The notes beneath the pieces were generated by a model. It searched no databases, had not been told where the DNA came from, and saw only the letters and a program-made list of their open reading frames with translations. A program made the translations under genes and the position numbers. Source: Bacteroidia bacterium (GTDB lineage Bacteria; Bacteroidota; Bacteroidia; Cytophagales; Cyclobacteriaceae). Taken from it: a stretch of 64,000 nucleotides of DNA. This document shows positions 38,900 to 48,164 of the stretch, in pieces. How positions within the stretch are numbered: the stretch's first letter is position 1; every line of letters starts with the position of its first letter. The stretch lies in the NCBI GenBank assembly GCA_030426345.1, contig JAUHYU010000006.1, forward strand, positions 1 to 64,000, written 5' to 3'.

Positions 38900-40327
38900 T
38901 TATCTATTTAGATAATCATCAACTGCAGCTGCACGTTGCGCCACATGTGATTTTAGTTGATTAATGGCATTTTGAAAGTCCGAGCTACTATTTAAAAATG
39001 TATAGCCAGAAACTTCTGTAGTAGCATATGGTTCTATCAGCGAGGCATAACTTGTGTACAAGGCTTGCATGTCAGTTGTATTAAATACACCATCAGCTAT
39101 TTCAGCTACATAATCGTCGTACTTAGCTTTGTAAATAGGGTCATTGTATAAATAACCTATCAAGGGCCAACTGCTGGCAGATAATCCGCTAAAATTCAGA
39201 GATAATGCGCCGCCCTGTTTGCCGCTTTGAAGTGCCTCGTTGTTATCCCAAGGAATCCACGTCAGCTTCTTTGTATCTAGATTGTTATATAAGAAATAGT
39301 TATGCGTCATTCGCCCATAGGTATCCCAGTTTTGAATGGTGGTATTGACTGCCAGATATTTTAAGAAAGTTTCAGTGTCAAAAACGGATTCCAGATTGTC
39401 TCTCCATGTAGTTGGGTCGCCAGTTCGTGCGTCATCATGCAATACCGAGAATAAATTGGTGATATCAGACCAATCAGCATCATCTTCGTTTGTTTTCTTC
39501 TCAAAAACGGATTCACTAAAGGTGCCGGATGCAAAACTTGCACCGTTTCCATCTGGTTTGTACAAATTACCGTCATTATCAGAGAACTGCGTATCTATCA
39601 CCGTGTCATCCACTTCTTCGACCATGGTATAAACGCCGAAATATTTTGGGCCGTCGCCATAATCCACATAAAGCGTATAAAAAGCAGTATGAGAACTAGC
39701 CAAACCTGCATTTCTAAAGATATCCCCAGCTACTTTTTCGCGCAACATAGATTTGTCGTCAAAGTTGTTCTTGAGGCTTAATTTTTTGAATCCATAAAAA
39801 CGTTGATTTTTTATCTGAGGATAATCATCTTCAAACTCGTCAAAATCAAGTTTAAATGACAACTTCAGATTTCCTGACTTCCAGGTTGACTGCAAACTAG
39901 AATTTCCCTTGAATCGAACGCCAACCCTATACCATTCTTTATCCCCATAAAAAATTTCAGCTGGTACAAATATTGGGTTTTCATCCGAACTGGATAAGCC
40001 CCCGGGGCCGCCAGTGCCAAAAGATCCATACTTGGCAGTCATATCATCCAGCATGCTTTGCCATCTTAACTCCGTAATGACGATATCCAACCTTTTTACG
40101 GCGTTGTCTTCAAACACTTCAGTGAAATTAGGATCCACATCGTTGCTATGTGTTGCCTCTGTCCAATCTGTGGCTTCAAAGTCAGTATCATCAATTTGAG
40201 TCATGATCTCTTCTTCGTCGGTTATCATGTCTTCATCTTCTGAACAAGATGTCATAAATGTGAAGCATAAAACTAAAAATGAAGCCTTAGCTAAATTTAG
40301 AAATTGATTACTAATAGAATATTTCAT
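38900..40327 (-). CDS. CotH kinase family lipoprotein
   Basis: 475 residues with a lipobox (LVLCFTFMTSC, Cys about 28) and an acidic linker. The CotH fold shows VGVRFKGNSSLQSTWKSGNL, KKLSLKNNFDDKSMLREKVA, TLYVDYGDGPKYFGVYTMVE and NYFLYNNLDTKKLTWIPWDN. The last segment carries the Asp/Asn expected to bind metal and ATP in the atypical CotH kinases. Bacillus CotH phosphorylates spore-coat protein, but Bacteroidota versions are secreted and their targets unknown; many are encoded next to glycan-degradation genes. It lies 270 bases downstream of the GH92 gene on the same strand. A role on the cell surface or on secreted protein is inferred. Confidence 0.87.
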   Translation of the reverse strand: MKYSISNQFLNLAKASFLVLCFTFMTSCSEDEDMITDEEEIMTQIDDTDFEATDWTEATHSNDVDPNFTEVFEDNAVKRLDIVITELRWQSMLDDMTAKYGSFGTGGPGGLSSSDENPIFVPAEIFYGDKEWYRVGVRFKGNSSLQSTWKSGNLKLSFKLDFDEFEDDYPQIKNQRFYGFKKLSLKNNFDDKSMLREKVAGDIFRNAGLASSHTAFYTLYVDYGDGPKYFGVYTMVEEVDDTVIDTQFSDNDGNLYKPDGNGASFASGTFSESVFEKKTNEDDADWSDITNLFSVLHDDARTGDPTTWRDNLESVFDTETFLKYLAVNTTIQNWDTYGRMTHNYFLYNNLDTKKLTWIPWDNNEALQSGKQGGALSLNFSGLSASSWPLIGYLYNDPIYKAKYDDYVAEIADGVFNTTDMQALYTSYASLIEPYATTEVSGYTFLNSSSDFQNAINQLKSHVAQRAAAVDDYLNR

Positions 40328-40530
40328 AGTAATAATTTATAATTTGTTTCGTGGGTTTAGACGTCGATGATTTTAAAATCCCTCGGGAAGAATATTATTT
40401 TTATTGATTTTTTTTACAAAAATGTTAACTGAACAGAGTCCGTCTCAGGGAATCAGTTGATGATTGAGCAAGTCATTTTGGCAATTTCAGTTGTTATAGA
40501 ATAATATTGAGGAGGAGGAATTCTTCAAAA

Positions 40531-40557
40531 CAAATCCATGGGTTTTAGATGCTTTTC
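40531..40557 (-). repeat. CCATGG-type half-element, intergenic
   Basis: Plus strand ATCCATGGGTTTTAGATGC then TTTTC, located in the 272-base gap between the GH92 and CotH-like genes, 43 bases after the GH92 stop. It lacks a good opposite arm. Confidence 0.55.
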
Positions 40558-40599
40558 TTAGGGTTAAAAGCTTTGAGGGGTGGTGTAACTACGATGATG

Positions 40600-42894
40600 T
40601 TACTTCCCCATTTCTAGTTCCAAAACGCCGCCATTCACGATTTCGCTATGTGTGATCCAATATCTATCGAGATTTTCTCCATTCAGTTTCATGGATTTTA
40701 TATAGATATTTTCTTTAGAATTGTTGTGGGCGAGGATCGTGAACTTCTTGCCATTGTAATATTCCTTATCCAGTTGCAGTTCGATTTTATTAAACACAGG
40801 ACTAGTGATCTGATACTTGTTATCTCCCGGGTTAATCGGGTGAATTCCCATGGCCGCCAGCACATACCATGCAGACATTTGGCCAACATCTTCATTGCCA
40901 CACAAACCAAAGGCATCTGTGCCATAAGCCTTTTCGCAAATTTGCCGTGTCCATTTTTGAGTTTGTCGCGGTAGGCCAATCTCATTAAATATAAATGGAA
41001 CATGGTGAACGGGTTCGTTAGGATGATTGTAATAATCATTCCACAGAAAGTCATCAGGTACCTGCTCAAAGAAGTGATTGAGCTGATTTTGTATCGAATC
41101 TTTTCCTCCCATCAAATTGGTGAGATCAGCAATGTTATGTGGAACAAACCAACCTTGCTGATATGGATTGCTTTCGGTACACCCTTGCCCGTGTTTCGTT
41201 TTTCCTTGCCATTTAATCCAATTATTATCTTCGTCTTTGGCGCGGAACCAGTTCACTTCAGGATCCCAAATATTTCTATAACTCAAGCTTCGTTGATTGT
41301 ATTCCTGGGCCAATTCCGGTTTGTTCATCGATGTTGCAAAACGCCCAAAACACCAATCGGTATAAGCGTATTCTAGTGTTTTGGAGACAGATTTTGGCGT
41401 GAAGCCAAGCTCTCTATTTGAAAAAGTATCAACGCTGTTTTTAGAATATTCAAAGGCCTTTTCAATGTCATAATTTCTGATGCCTTTTTCGTAGGCATCT
41501 ACTACTACGGAAACAGCAGGATTTCCCAACATACAACCTGAATATATATTCAAAAATTCCCATCGTGGAAAATATTTTTTGTCACTCAGTTCAGCCATCT
41601 GAATCAAAGAATTTATCTCATCATTTACCAAGCTTGGATTGATGATCGTTTGCAATGGAAACTGGGACCGAAAAACATCCCAACCACTAAAAATAGTTCG
41701 ATAAGTGAAATCTTTGGATTCGTGTACTTGCTTATCTGCCCCGATATATTTCCCATCTGCATCTGAAAATGCCCTGGGGTCAATCATGGTATGATACATT
41801 GCTGTATAAAAAATTTCCCTGTCGCGCTCTGTAGCTCCTTCAGTATTCACTGAGTTCAAAGCATCGGCCCATAGTGATTTGGCATTTTTAGTTACGTTGT
41901 CAAAATCCCAATCCGGAATATCAGATTCGAGATTTAGTTTTGCCCCTGCTACACTCACAAATGAAATTCCACTTTTTACCAAAACTTGTTCATTTTCCTT
42001 TGTGGCAAAATTTGAGAAAAAACCAATGTGTTTACCTGCGAATTCCTTGGGGTTCTTATGAATCGTAGCTTTAGAAACCAGTTCTTGAAATTCTTTTCCG
42101 GTAACCTGTACTCGTTTTCGAACCATGTTTTCAGGGACATCGACACTCCAAACGCCATAATCTTTCAGCGATTTACTAAACTGGCAATAGAAATATACGG
42201 TATAGTCTCCACCACCATCTCCATTGCCCCATCCTCCACCTTCGGGAGGACATTTCATCCAACCGGAAATTGTATTTTCATTTTCTACTTTGATGTATTG
42301 TTCGGTTGAGGTGCCGCCAACCCTTCTAGACAAATCAACCTGGATTCTTGAGCTATCATGTTTTGGGAATGTGAAACGCAGGATTCCGGCTCTTGGAGCT
42401 GCGCTCAATTCGGCTTTTATATTATAATCAGAAAGCTGTACACTGTAGTAGCCCGCCGATGCAGATTCATTGTCATGTGAGAATCGCGATCTGTAGCCGG
42501 CCTCCGGGTGATCATCTTCTCCTTTGGCAGTATGCAGTTTTCCGGTAGTTGGCATAACTAAGAAATTACCTAAATCACCATACCAACCAACACCACTCAT
42601 ATGCGTGAAACTAAACCCTTCAATAGTAGTGTGGTTCCATGAATATCCTGAACCGTTGTCGCCGCCGGTGCGGGTGTCAGGGCTAAGCTGCACCAATCCA
42701 AAAGGAGTTGCCGCACCTGGAAAAGTCTTGCCAAACCCATGAGCATCTTCGGACTTTTCTCCGTAAGTCACTGATCCAATAAATGGATTTATATAATCGA
42801 CTTTTGACTTTTCGTCGACTTTTGGCTTTTCAACATTGCAGCTTAGAAAAAACATTGACAGTGTGAGAATTATGGGTGTGTATTTCAAGACCAT
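40600..42894 (-). CDS. GH92 family alpha-mannosidase, lipoprotein
   Basis: 764 residues with a lipobox (SMFFLSC, Cys 19). The N-terminal beta-sandwich has the GH92 opening VDYINPFIGS, AHGFGKTFPGAATPFGLVQL and SFTHMSGVGWYGDLG. The (alpha/alpha)6 domain carries FSGWDVFRSQFPLQTIINP, the substrate/calcium region GNEDVGQMSAWYVLAAMGIH and ITSPVFNKIEL. Length is normal. The family comprises calcium-dependent exo-acting alpha-mannosidases that invert, on N-glycans, fungal mannan or other mannosides. It should act at the surface or in the periplasm. It is divergent from the FecR-SusC-SusD operon, 470 bases away, so it may respond to the same substrate. Confidence 0.95.
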   Translation of the reverse strand: MVLKYTPIILTLSMFFLSCNVEKPKVDEKSKVDYINPFIGSVTYGEKSEDAHGFGKTFPGAATPFGLVQLSPDTRTGGDNGSGYSWNHTTIEGFSFTHMSGVGWYGDLGNFLVMPTTGKLHTAKGEDDHPEAGYRSRFSHDNESASAGYYSVQLSDYNIKAELSAAPRAGILRFTFPKHDSSRIQVDLSRRVGGTSTEQYIKVENENTISGWMKCPPEGGGWGNGDGGGDYTVYFYCQFSKSLKDYGVWSVDVPENMVRKRVQVTGKEFQELVSKATIHKNPKEFAGKHIGFFSNFATKENEQVLVKSGISFVSVAGAKLNLESDIPDWDFDNVTKNAKSLWADALNSVNTEGATERDREIFYTAMYHTMIDPRAFSDADGKYIGADKQVHESKDFTYRTIFSGWDVFRSQFPLQTIINPSLVNDEINSLIQMAELSDKKYFPRWEFLNIYSGCMLGNPAVSVVVDAYEKGIRNYDIEKAFEYSKNSVDTFSNRELGFTPKSVSKTLEYAYTDWCFGRFATSMNKPELAQEYNQRSLSYRNIWDPEVNWFRAKDEDNNWIKWQGKTKHGQGCTESNPYQQGWFVPHNIADLTNLMGGKDSIQNQLNHFFEQVPDDFLWNDYYNHPNEPVHHVPFIFNEIGLPRQTQKWTRQICEKAYGTDAFGLCGNEDVGQMSAWYVLAAMGIHPINPGDNKYQITSPVFNKIELQLDKEYYNGKKFTILAHNNSKENIYIKSMKLNGENLDRYWITHSEIVNGGVLELEMGK

Positions 42895-43043
42895 TTTAAT
42901 TTTAGATAAGCGATAAGGAGGAATGTCTATTATGGCATCGTTCTTCCAAATTTAGCCTTATTAAGCAAAGTGTCAAGGAGGCCGTGCAATTTCCATTGCA
43001 AGAGATGACATTAAAGGTTTTGCTCGAAGCGAACCCCCTTAAT

Positions 43044-43073
43044 AAAAGTCCATGGATTTTAGAGGCTTTTTTA
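43044..43073 (+). repeat. CCATGG-type half-element, intergenic
   Basis: AAAAGTCCATGGATTTTAGA then GGCTTTTTTAT. It lies in the 473-base gap (42895-43367) between the divergent GH92 and fecR genes; the rest of the gap shows no gene and in particular no sigma factor. Confidence 0.6.
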
Positions 43074-43367
43074 TCTGAAATGGCCATTGCCAAATCAATA
43101 GCCATTTGATGGTTAATGCTACATAAACATAAGTAGATTCCAAAATGCCCCTTTTTTCCATGAATGAATTGCTGTACATTTGAAATTGGCCATCCAAGAT
43201 ATTTGGATTGAACTAGAATCATTTTATGACGCACGTAAAAATGATATAAAAATAAGCCGTCAAAGGTTTTAATTCCTGTTTTTATAATTATCTGAAAAAA
43301 AGCGCATTCTCATTACGGGTTTTTTTTGTTGAAATTGTTTTTATACCTGAATGCGCCCGAAGTTCTC

Positions 43368-44402
43368 ATGAAAGAGCATAAAGACATAGATCAAAAAATT
43401 ACGAACTACCTAAGTGGTACGCATACCGCGCAGGAAAGAATGGATGTTGAGGAATGGATTCAGAGTTCCAAGGAAAATGCCTTCCAAATCCATGAATTCC
43501 AACAATTTTGGAAAGAAAGAACTACTGACTACAAACTGATTGATCATGAAACTCAAAAATCCAAAATTTGGTCGGCTTACCTAAATCAATCAAACGCACC
43601 AAGTCTAGGCAAGCAAAGATTTTTGAACCAAAGCATTTTGGTGAAAATAGCAGCAGCTATTTTGATCTTGATCATTCCTACAATTCTAATTTACCAGCGC
43701 ATATCTGATCGCGAAAATAACCTTGCGCAAGTCGAAATGTCGAGTGAAATCGTAAAGTACAATCCCTCTGGTCAAAAATCTCAAATAAAGCTTCCTGACG
43801 GATCGACAGTTTGGCTTAATGCAGAGAGCACACTAACTTATTCAGGAAATTTTTCTACTACCTTTCGCGAAGTCAAATTGGAAGGGGAAGCCTTTTTTGA
43901 AATCAAAAGAGATACGCTTAGGCCGTTTTTTGTGAATACGGAGAAACTTCAAGTAAGTGTACTAGGCACTGGATTTAATGTGAGTACATATAAAGATGAC
44001 GAAAACATAACAGTTGCTCTGATCCATGGGTCTGTGAAAGTCATGATTGATGATGAACCTAATAATGTAGTCTTATCACCAGGAAATGCCTTAACATACT
44101 CAAAAGACACAAAAACCCATGAAACTTTATTCTTTGCTGACGACGCACTTTTGTACGACAAGTATAATTCATGGCGCAATGGCACATTAATATTTGACGA
44201 TCAGGACTTCGATGGATTTGTTCAGAAGATCAGCCGATGGTATGGCTTAGAAGTTACTGTTTCTGGTGTTCCGCCTCACGACTGGCACATAAGGGCTTCT
44301 TTTCAAAATGAATATCTAAGCAATATTCTTGAAGCGATATCATTTAATAAAGACTTTGATCATGAACTAAAGGATAAAAAACTAAAACTAATTTTTAACT
44401 AA
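43368..44402 (+). CDS. FecR family anti-sigma regulator
   Basis: Start at ATG 43368 (MKEHKDIDQKITNYLSGTHT), matching the usual FecR opening; the frame extends 14 codons further up. About 344 residues. The cytosolic anti-sigma part comes first, then one membrane helix near 83-103 (VKIAAAILILIIPTILIYQ). Next is the FecR domain (KSQIKLPDGSTVWLNAESTL; GEAFFEIKRDTLRPFFVNTE; LQVSVLGTGFNVSTYKDDEN) and a C-terminal DUF4974 domain (LIFDDQDFDGFVQKISRWYG). FecR receives a signal from the TonB-dependent receptor and controls an ECF sigma factor. It is followed by susC-like and susD-like genes. Unlike most such loci, there is no sigma gene next to it. Confidence 0.93.
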   Translation: MKEHKDIDQKITNYLSGTHTAQERMDVEEWIQSSKENAFQIHEFQQFWKERTTDYKLIDHETQKSKIWSAYLNQSNAPSLGKQRFLNQSILVKIAAAILILIIPTILIYQRISDRENNLAQVEMSSEIVKYNPSGQKSQIKLPDGSTVWLNAESTLTYSGNFSTTFREVKLEGEAFFEIKRDTLRPFFVNTEKLQVSVLGTGFNVSTYKDDENITVALIHGSVKVMIDDEPNNVVLSPGNALTYSKDTKTHETLFFADDALLYDKYNSWRNGTLIFDDQDFDGFVQKISRWYGLEVTVSGVPPHDWHIRASFQNEYLSNILEAISFNKDFDHELKDKKLKLIFN

Positions 44403-44440
44403 ATTTAGAGGTATGAATGATACTTAGAAATCAAAAAAAA

Positions 44441-44470
44441 ATACCGCAAAGATCTGCCAATCGATGCGGT
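44441..44470 (+). promoter_or_regulatory. hairpin between fecR and susC-like gene
   Basis: TACCGCA (44441-44447) and TGCGGTA (44464-44470) form a 7-base stem around a 16-base loop, preceded by an A-run and followed by AAAAG. It lies 38 bases after the fecR stop and 44 before the SusC start. It may attenuate read-through or shape the SusC leader. Confidence 0.45.
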
Positions 44471-44514
44471 AAAAGTGAACAGTGCTTAAAAATAAATTCT
44501 AAACAATTAAAATT

Positions 44515-47500
44515 ATGAAAAAAGGAATACTAAAACTATTGCTAATGGGGATATTATATTCTTCAATTGGTCTTGTTTGCCAGTTTTTTCTGGTAAATGT
44601 TTTGTTCGCATCAGGACTTGAAGCGCAGCAAATTAAAAGTGTCAAAGAGGTGTCTGTTCAATTGGATATCCAGAATGAAAAAATCATCAATGTTTTTCAT
44701 TTGTTGGAAAAGAATACAGACTTCAAATTTGTGTATGACAAGGGGGATGATTTTTTGTATCACAGAATCAACTTTTCCAAGAGGGAATCTACAGTTGAAA
44801 ATGTTTTGCTCGAAATATCCCGTCATTCAAAATTGAGTTTTAAGCAAATCAACAATAACATCAGCGTGAAGCGGGTGGAGAATAAAACGAACTCGATTGA
44901 AATCATCATACAAGGCATCACTATCACTGGCCGAATCACTTCTTCACAAGATAATGAAGGACTTCCAGGAGTGAATGTGATTGTGAAAGGAACTGCTAAT
45001 GGAACGGTAACGGATCTTGACGGAAAATATAAATTGGATGTACCGGATCAAAACACTGTTCTTGTAATTAGTTCAGTTGGCTTTGTTTCTCAGGAATTTA
45101 CCGTTGGAAATAATTCAGTGATTGATGCTGTTTTAGATGTAGACGTCAAGACGTTGGGTGAAGTAGTTGTTACGGCACTTGGCATTTCCCGTGAGAAAGA
45201 ATCACTTGGATATTCAGTTGGAACAGTTAGCGGTGAGGAATTAAATGAAACACCTCAGGCTAGTGTACTCAACTCAATGCAAGGAAAGGTTGCTGGTGTA
45301 CAGATTTCTCAAACCTATGGAGTTAAAGGTTCTTCTGTGAATATGGTAATTAGAGGAGCGACATCGTTAAACTCTGACAATCAGCCTTTATTCGTTATCG
45401 ATGGTGTGCCGCTTTACAATTCTACGGCTAATGGATTCAATGAGGCTGACCTTGGTAATGCTATATCAGATCTAAATCCCGAGGATATAGAATCAATTTC
45501 AGTATTAAAAGGACCCAGTGCTGCAGCTCTTTACGGTTCACGCGCAGCGAACGGGGTTGTTCTTATTACTTCGAAATCAGGTTCAGGAAAGAAACAAGGT
45601 ATAGGGGTGGATTTCAATACATCATTTATTACAGATAACCCGTATGACTATCTTCCTCATCAAAATAAGTTTGCTTCGGGGCAAGAAGGTGCATTTGTAT
45701 TTGAAAACGATGCGTATGAATTTTGGGGACCTGAGTTAGACAAAGGTTTTATTGCGCAACAAAGAAATCAGGATAGTCCAAGCGAATTGATTTCTCATGA
45801 AAACAATATAAATCGTCAGCAAGATTTTTATCAAAACGGCTGGACACAAACAAACAATGTGGGTATTAGCGGAAACTACGATAAAGCCAATTTTCGCGTT
45901 TCTTTAGGTAACTACGATAACAAAGGCATTATGCCGAATGTAGATTTAAAAAAGAATAATATTAGCATTAATGGAACGATGAATCTGACTGATAATTTAG
46001 ACGTAACTGTAATGACGTCTCTGAATGAGTCAAAATCAGGTAACAGACCAAACACTGAGAATAGTTTTTTGACTCCAACAAGAGCTATTCTAACTATTGG
46101 GCCACAAGTTGACATGGCTCCTTATATTAATCCAGAAACATGGTGGATGCCTAACAAGGAAGGTGTAGAACAACGCAGATGGAAAGAAAGGTGGAACAAT
46201 CCTTATCTGATGCAAGAGTTGGCAACAACTTCTTTTGATCGTAGACAGGCAATGACGAAAATACAAGTGAGTTGGGAATTTGTTAAGGATCTTCGCTTTA
46301 CAGCAAAATATTTACGAAGTAATTTAAACCAAAAAGCTGTAAATCAAAGACCATGGGATACCAATAGATCACCTAATGGAAATTTTGATATTGAAAACTC
46401 CAGTTTTAGAGAACAAAATTGGGAGGGCCTTTTTTCTTATGACAAAACATGGACCGATTTCACCCTATTGGCCAATGTTGGTGGAAATCTTCGAACCAAT
46501 TATCAAGATAAAATTTTTAACGCGACAACTAACCTTGTTATTCCCGGTTTATATACCATTAGTAATGGAGGTCCTGGTTCGGTGACATATACTAACTCTT
46601 GGAGTGAAAAGAAAGTAAACAGTGTATTTGGGCAAGCGTCTTTAGGCTATAAAAATATGATATATCTTGATCTTACGGCGAGAAATGACTGGTCTAGTAC
46701 ATTGCCCAAAGATGAAAGCTCGTATTTTTATCCATCAGCTTCTCTTAGTCTGCTCGTACATGAAATGATTGAAATGCCAGAATGGGTTAGCCAAGCGAAG
46801 GTACGTGCAGGATATGCACAGGTAGGGAATGATGTAGATCCTTATCAGCTTCAAAGATATTACGATTTTGGGGAAGATTGGGGAAATACTAAAAGAGCCT
46901 CTCTTTCTAAGACTGCTAGGAATGCCCAACTAAAACCGGAAATAGCTACATCTCAAGAAATTGGAGTAGACTTGTCTTTCTTTGATCACAGAATATCCCT
47001 GGATGCCACATACTATACGATGGATAATGAAAACCAGGTACTTGGCATTAGTACGCCAATTACTTCAGGAGCAAACAGTAAGCAAATAAATGCTGGATTG
47101 GTAAGAAGTAATGGATGGGATATAACTCTAAACACCTCTATTATCAGGCGAAACGATTTTTCTTTTGATTTAGGATTAAATTTCACCCGAAATAGAACTA
47201 CCATTATAGAGCTTGCTGATGGGATTGAATATTTTGGGTATAAAGTTGGGTATGCTTATTTTTATACTTATCCGGGTGATCAAGTAGGAGATTTTTATCA
47301 AGCTCCTTTCTTTAAAGTAGAGGATGAAAATTCTGAGTACTATGGACAACCCATAATATTTACTAATGGCAAACCTCAAACAGATAATAATCCTGAGAAT
47401 TTTGAGAAAATTGGAAACTACAATCCCGATTTTATAATGGGAATAAACCCTAGTTTCGTATACAAAAACTTTAGTCTTAATGCAGTTTTTGACTGGAGAT

Positions 47501-48153
47501 CAGGAGGGGAATTCTATTCAGAGACTCTGAGGCAAGGAAAGAATGATGGAAGGTTTCCGGAATCAATGAATGGAAGTGTAGATTATGATCCTAATGTGGA
47601 TATAGCGCAGCAAATCAAAGCGAATCCTGATAAATACTTAAATGATTGGGTAGGAGGCCGAACTGCTGAATATGGAGGTTTTGCATGGGAAGACCCAGTG
47701 AAAAGAGAAGAAAGAAGTTATATAAACGCATCCGGAGAGAAGATTTATGTAGATGATGCCAGTTTTGATGTAGGAGTCCAAGACAATGGAGATGGTACCT
47801 ATACTGAGAATTATGGAGGACCGGGAACAATATGGCTAAGTCCGTATAATGCGCAAAAGGGAGCGGATAGATATTTGGCATCAGCTAATACTTTCAGTTC
47901 AACTTATGTGAAATTAAGAGAGGTATCTCTTACGTATAGGTTTCCGAAGTCTTTAATAAGTAAAGCGAAACTGCAAAATTTGTCTTTATCTCTGATCGGT
48001 CAAAATTTGTTTATGTGGACAAAGCACAATGTATGGATCGATCCGGAAACGGCTTATACCCCCATTGGTAATACTACACAACCGGGCTATGAGTTTTACT
48101 CTGTTATTCCTCGTACCCGTAGTTTCGGTTTGAAATTAAATGTTGGGTTTTAA
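44515..48153 (+). CDS. SusC/RagA family TonB-dependent outer-membrane receptor with STN domain
   Basis: 1212 residues. After a signal region come an STN domain (about 45-120; VQLDIQNEKIINVFHLLEKN) that signals to FecR, and a carboxypeptidase-like beta domain (about 140-205; GRITSSQDNEGLPGVNVIVK). The plug follows (LNSMQGKVAGVQISQTYGVK; VIRGATSLNSDNQPLFVIDG; VLKGPSAAALYGSRAANGVV), then the beta-barrel ending RTRSFGLKLNVGF with a terminal Phe. SusC proteins import oligosaccharides or peptides together with the SusD lid, using TonB energy. The STN domain and the adjacent fecR mean that binding of substrate is sensed. susD follows after 11 bases. Confidence 0.95.
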   Translation: MKKGILKLLLMGILYSSIGLVCQFFLVNVLFASGLEAQQIKSVKEVSVQLDIQNEKIINVFHLLEKNTDFKFVYDKGDDFLYHRINFSKRESTVENVLLEISRHSKLSFKQINNNISVKRVENKTNSIEIIIQGITITGRITSSQDNEGLPGVNVIVKGTANGTVTDLDGKYKLDVPDQNTVLVISSVGFVSQEFTVGNNSVIDAVLDVDVKTLGEVVVTALGISREKESLGYSVGTVSGEELNETPQASVLNSMQGKVAGVQISQTYGVKGSSVNMVIRGATSLNSDNQPLFVIDGVPLYNSTANGFNEADLGNAISDLNPEDIESISVLKGPSAAALYGSRAANGVVLITSKSGSGKKQGIGVDFNTSFITDNPYDYLPHQNKFASGQEGAFVFENDAYEFWGPELDKGFIAQQRNQDSPSELISHENNINRQQDFYQNGWTQTNNVGISGNYDKANFRVSLGNYDNKGIMPNVDLKKNNISINGTMNLTDNLDVTVMTSLNESKSGNRPNTENSFLTPTRAILTIGPQVDMAPYINPETWWMPNKEGVEQRRWKERWNNPYLMQELATTSFDRRQAMTKIQVSWEFVKDLRFTAKYLRSNLNQKAVNQRPWDTNRSPNGNFDIENSSFREQNWEGLFSYDKTWTDFTLLANVGGNLRTNYQDKIFNATTNLVIPGLYTISNGGPGSVTYTNSWSEKKVNSVFGQASLGYKNMIYLDLTARNDWSSTLPKDESSYFYPSASLSLLVHEMIEMPEWVSQAKVRAGYAQVGNDVDPYQLQRYYDFGEDWGNTKRASLSKTARNAQLKPEIATSQEIGVDLSFFDHRISLDATYYTMDNENQVLGISTPITSGANSKQINAGLVRSNGWDITLNTSIIRRNDFSFDLGLNFTRNRTTIIELADGIEYFGYKVGYAYFYTYPGDQVGDFYQAPFFKVEDENSEYYGQPIIFTNGKPQTDNNPENFEKIGNYNPDFIMGINPSFVYKNFSLNAVFDWRSGGEFYSETLRQGKNDGRFPESMNGSVDYDPNVDIAQQIKANPDKYLNDWVGGRTAEYGGFAWEDPVKREERSYINASGEKIYVDDASFDVGVQDNGDGTYTENYGGPGTIWLSPYNAQKGADRYLASANTFSSTYVKLREVSLTYRFPKSLISKAKLQNLSLSLIGQNLFMWTKHNVWIDPETAYTPIGNTTQPGYEFYSVIPRTRSFGLKLNVGF

Positions 48154-48164
48154 TTATAATAATC

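Noticed and set aside
42902..43234. A 110-codon minus-strand frame between GH92 and fecR, considered as a sigma factor remnant
   Set aside because: The translated sequence has no region 2 or region 4 sigma motif and contains a dispersed half-element.
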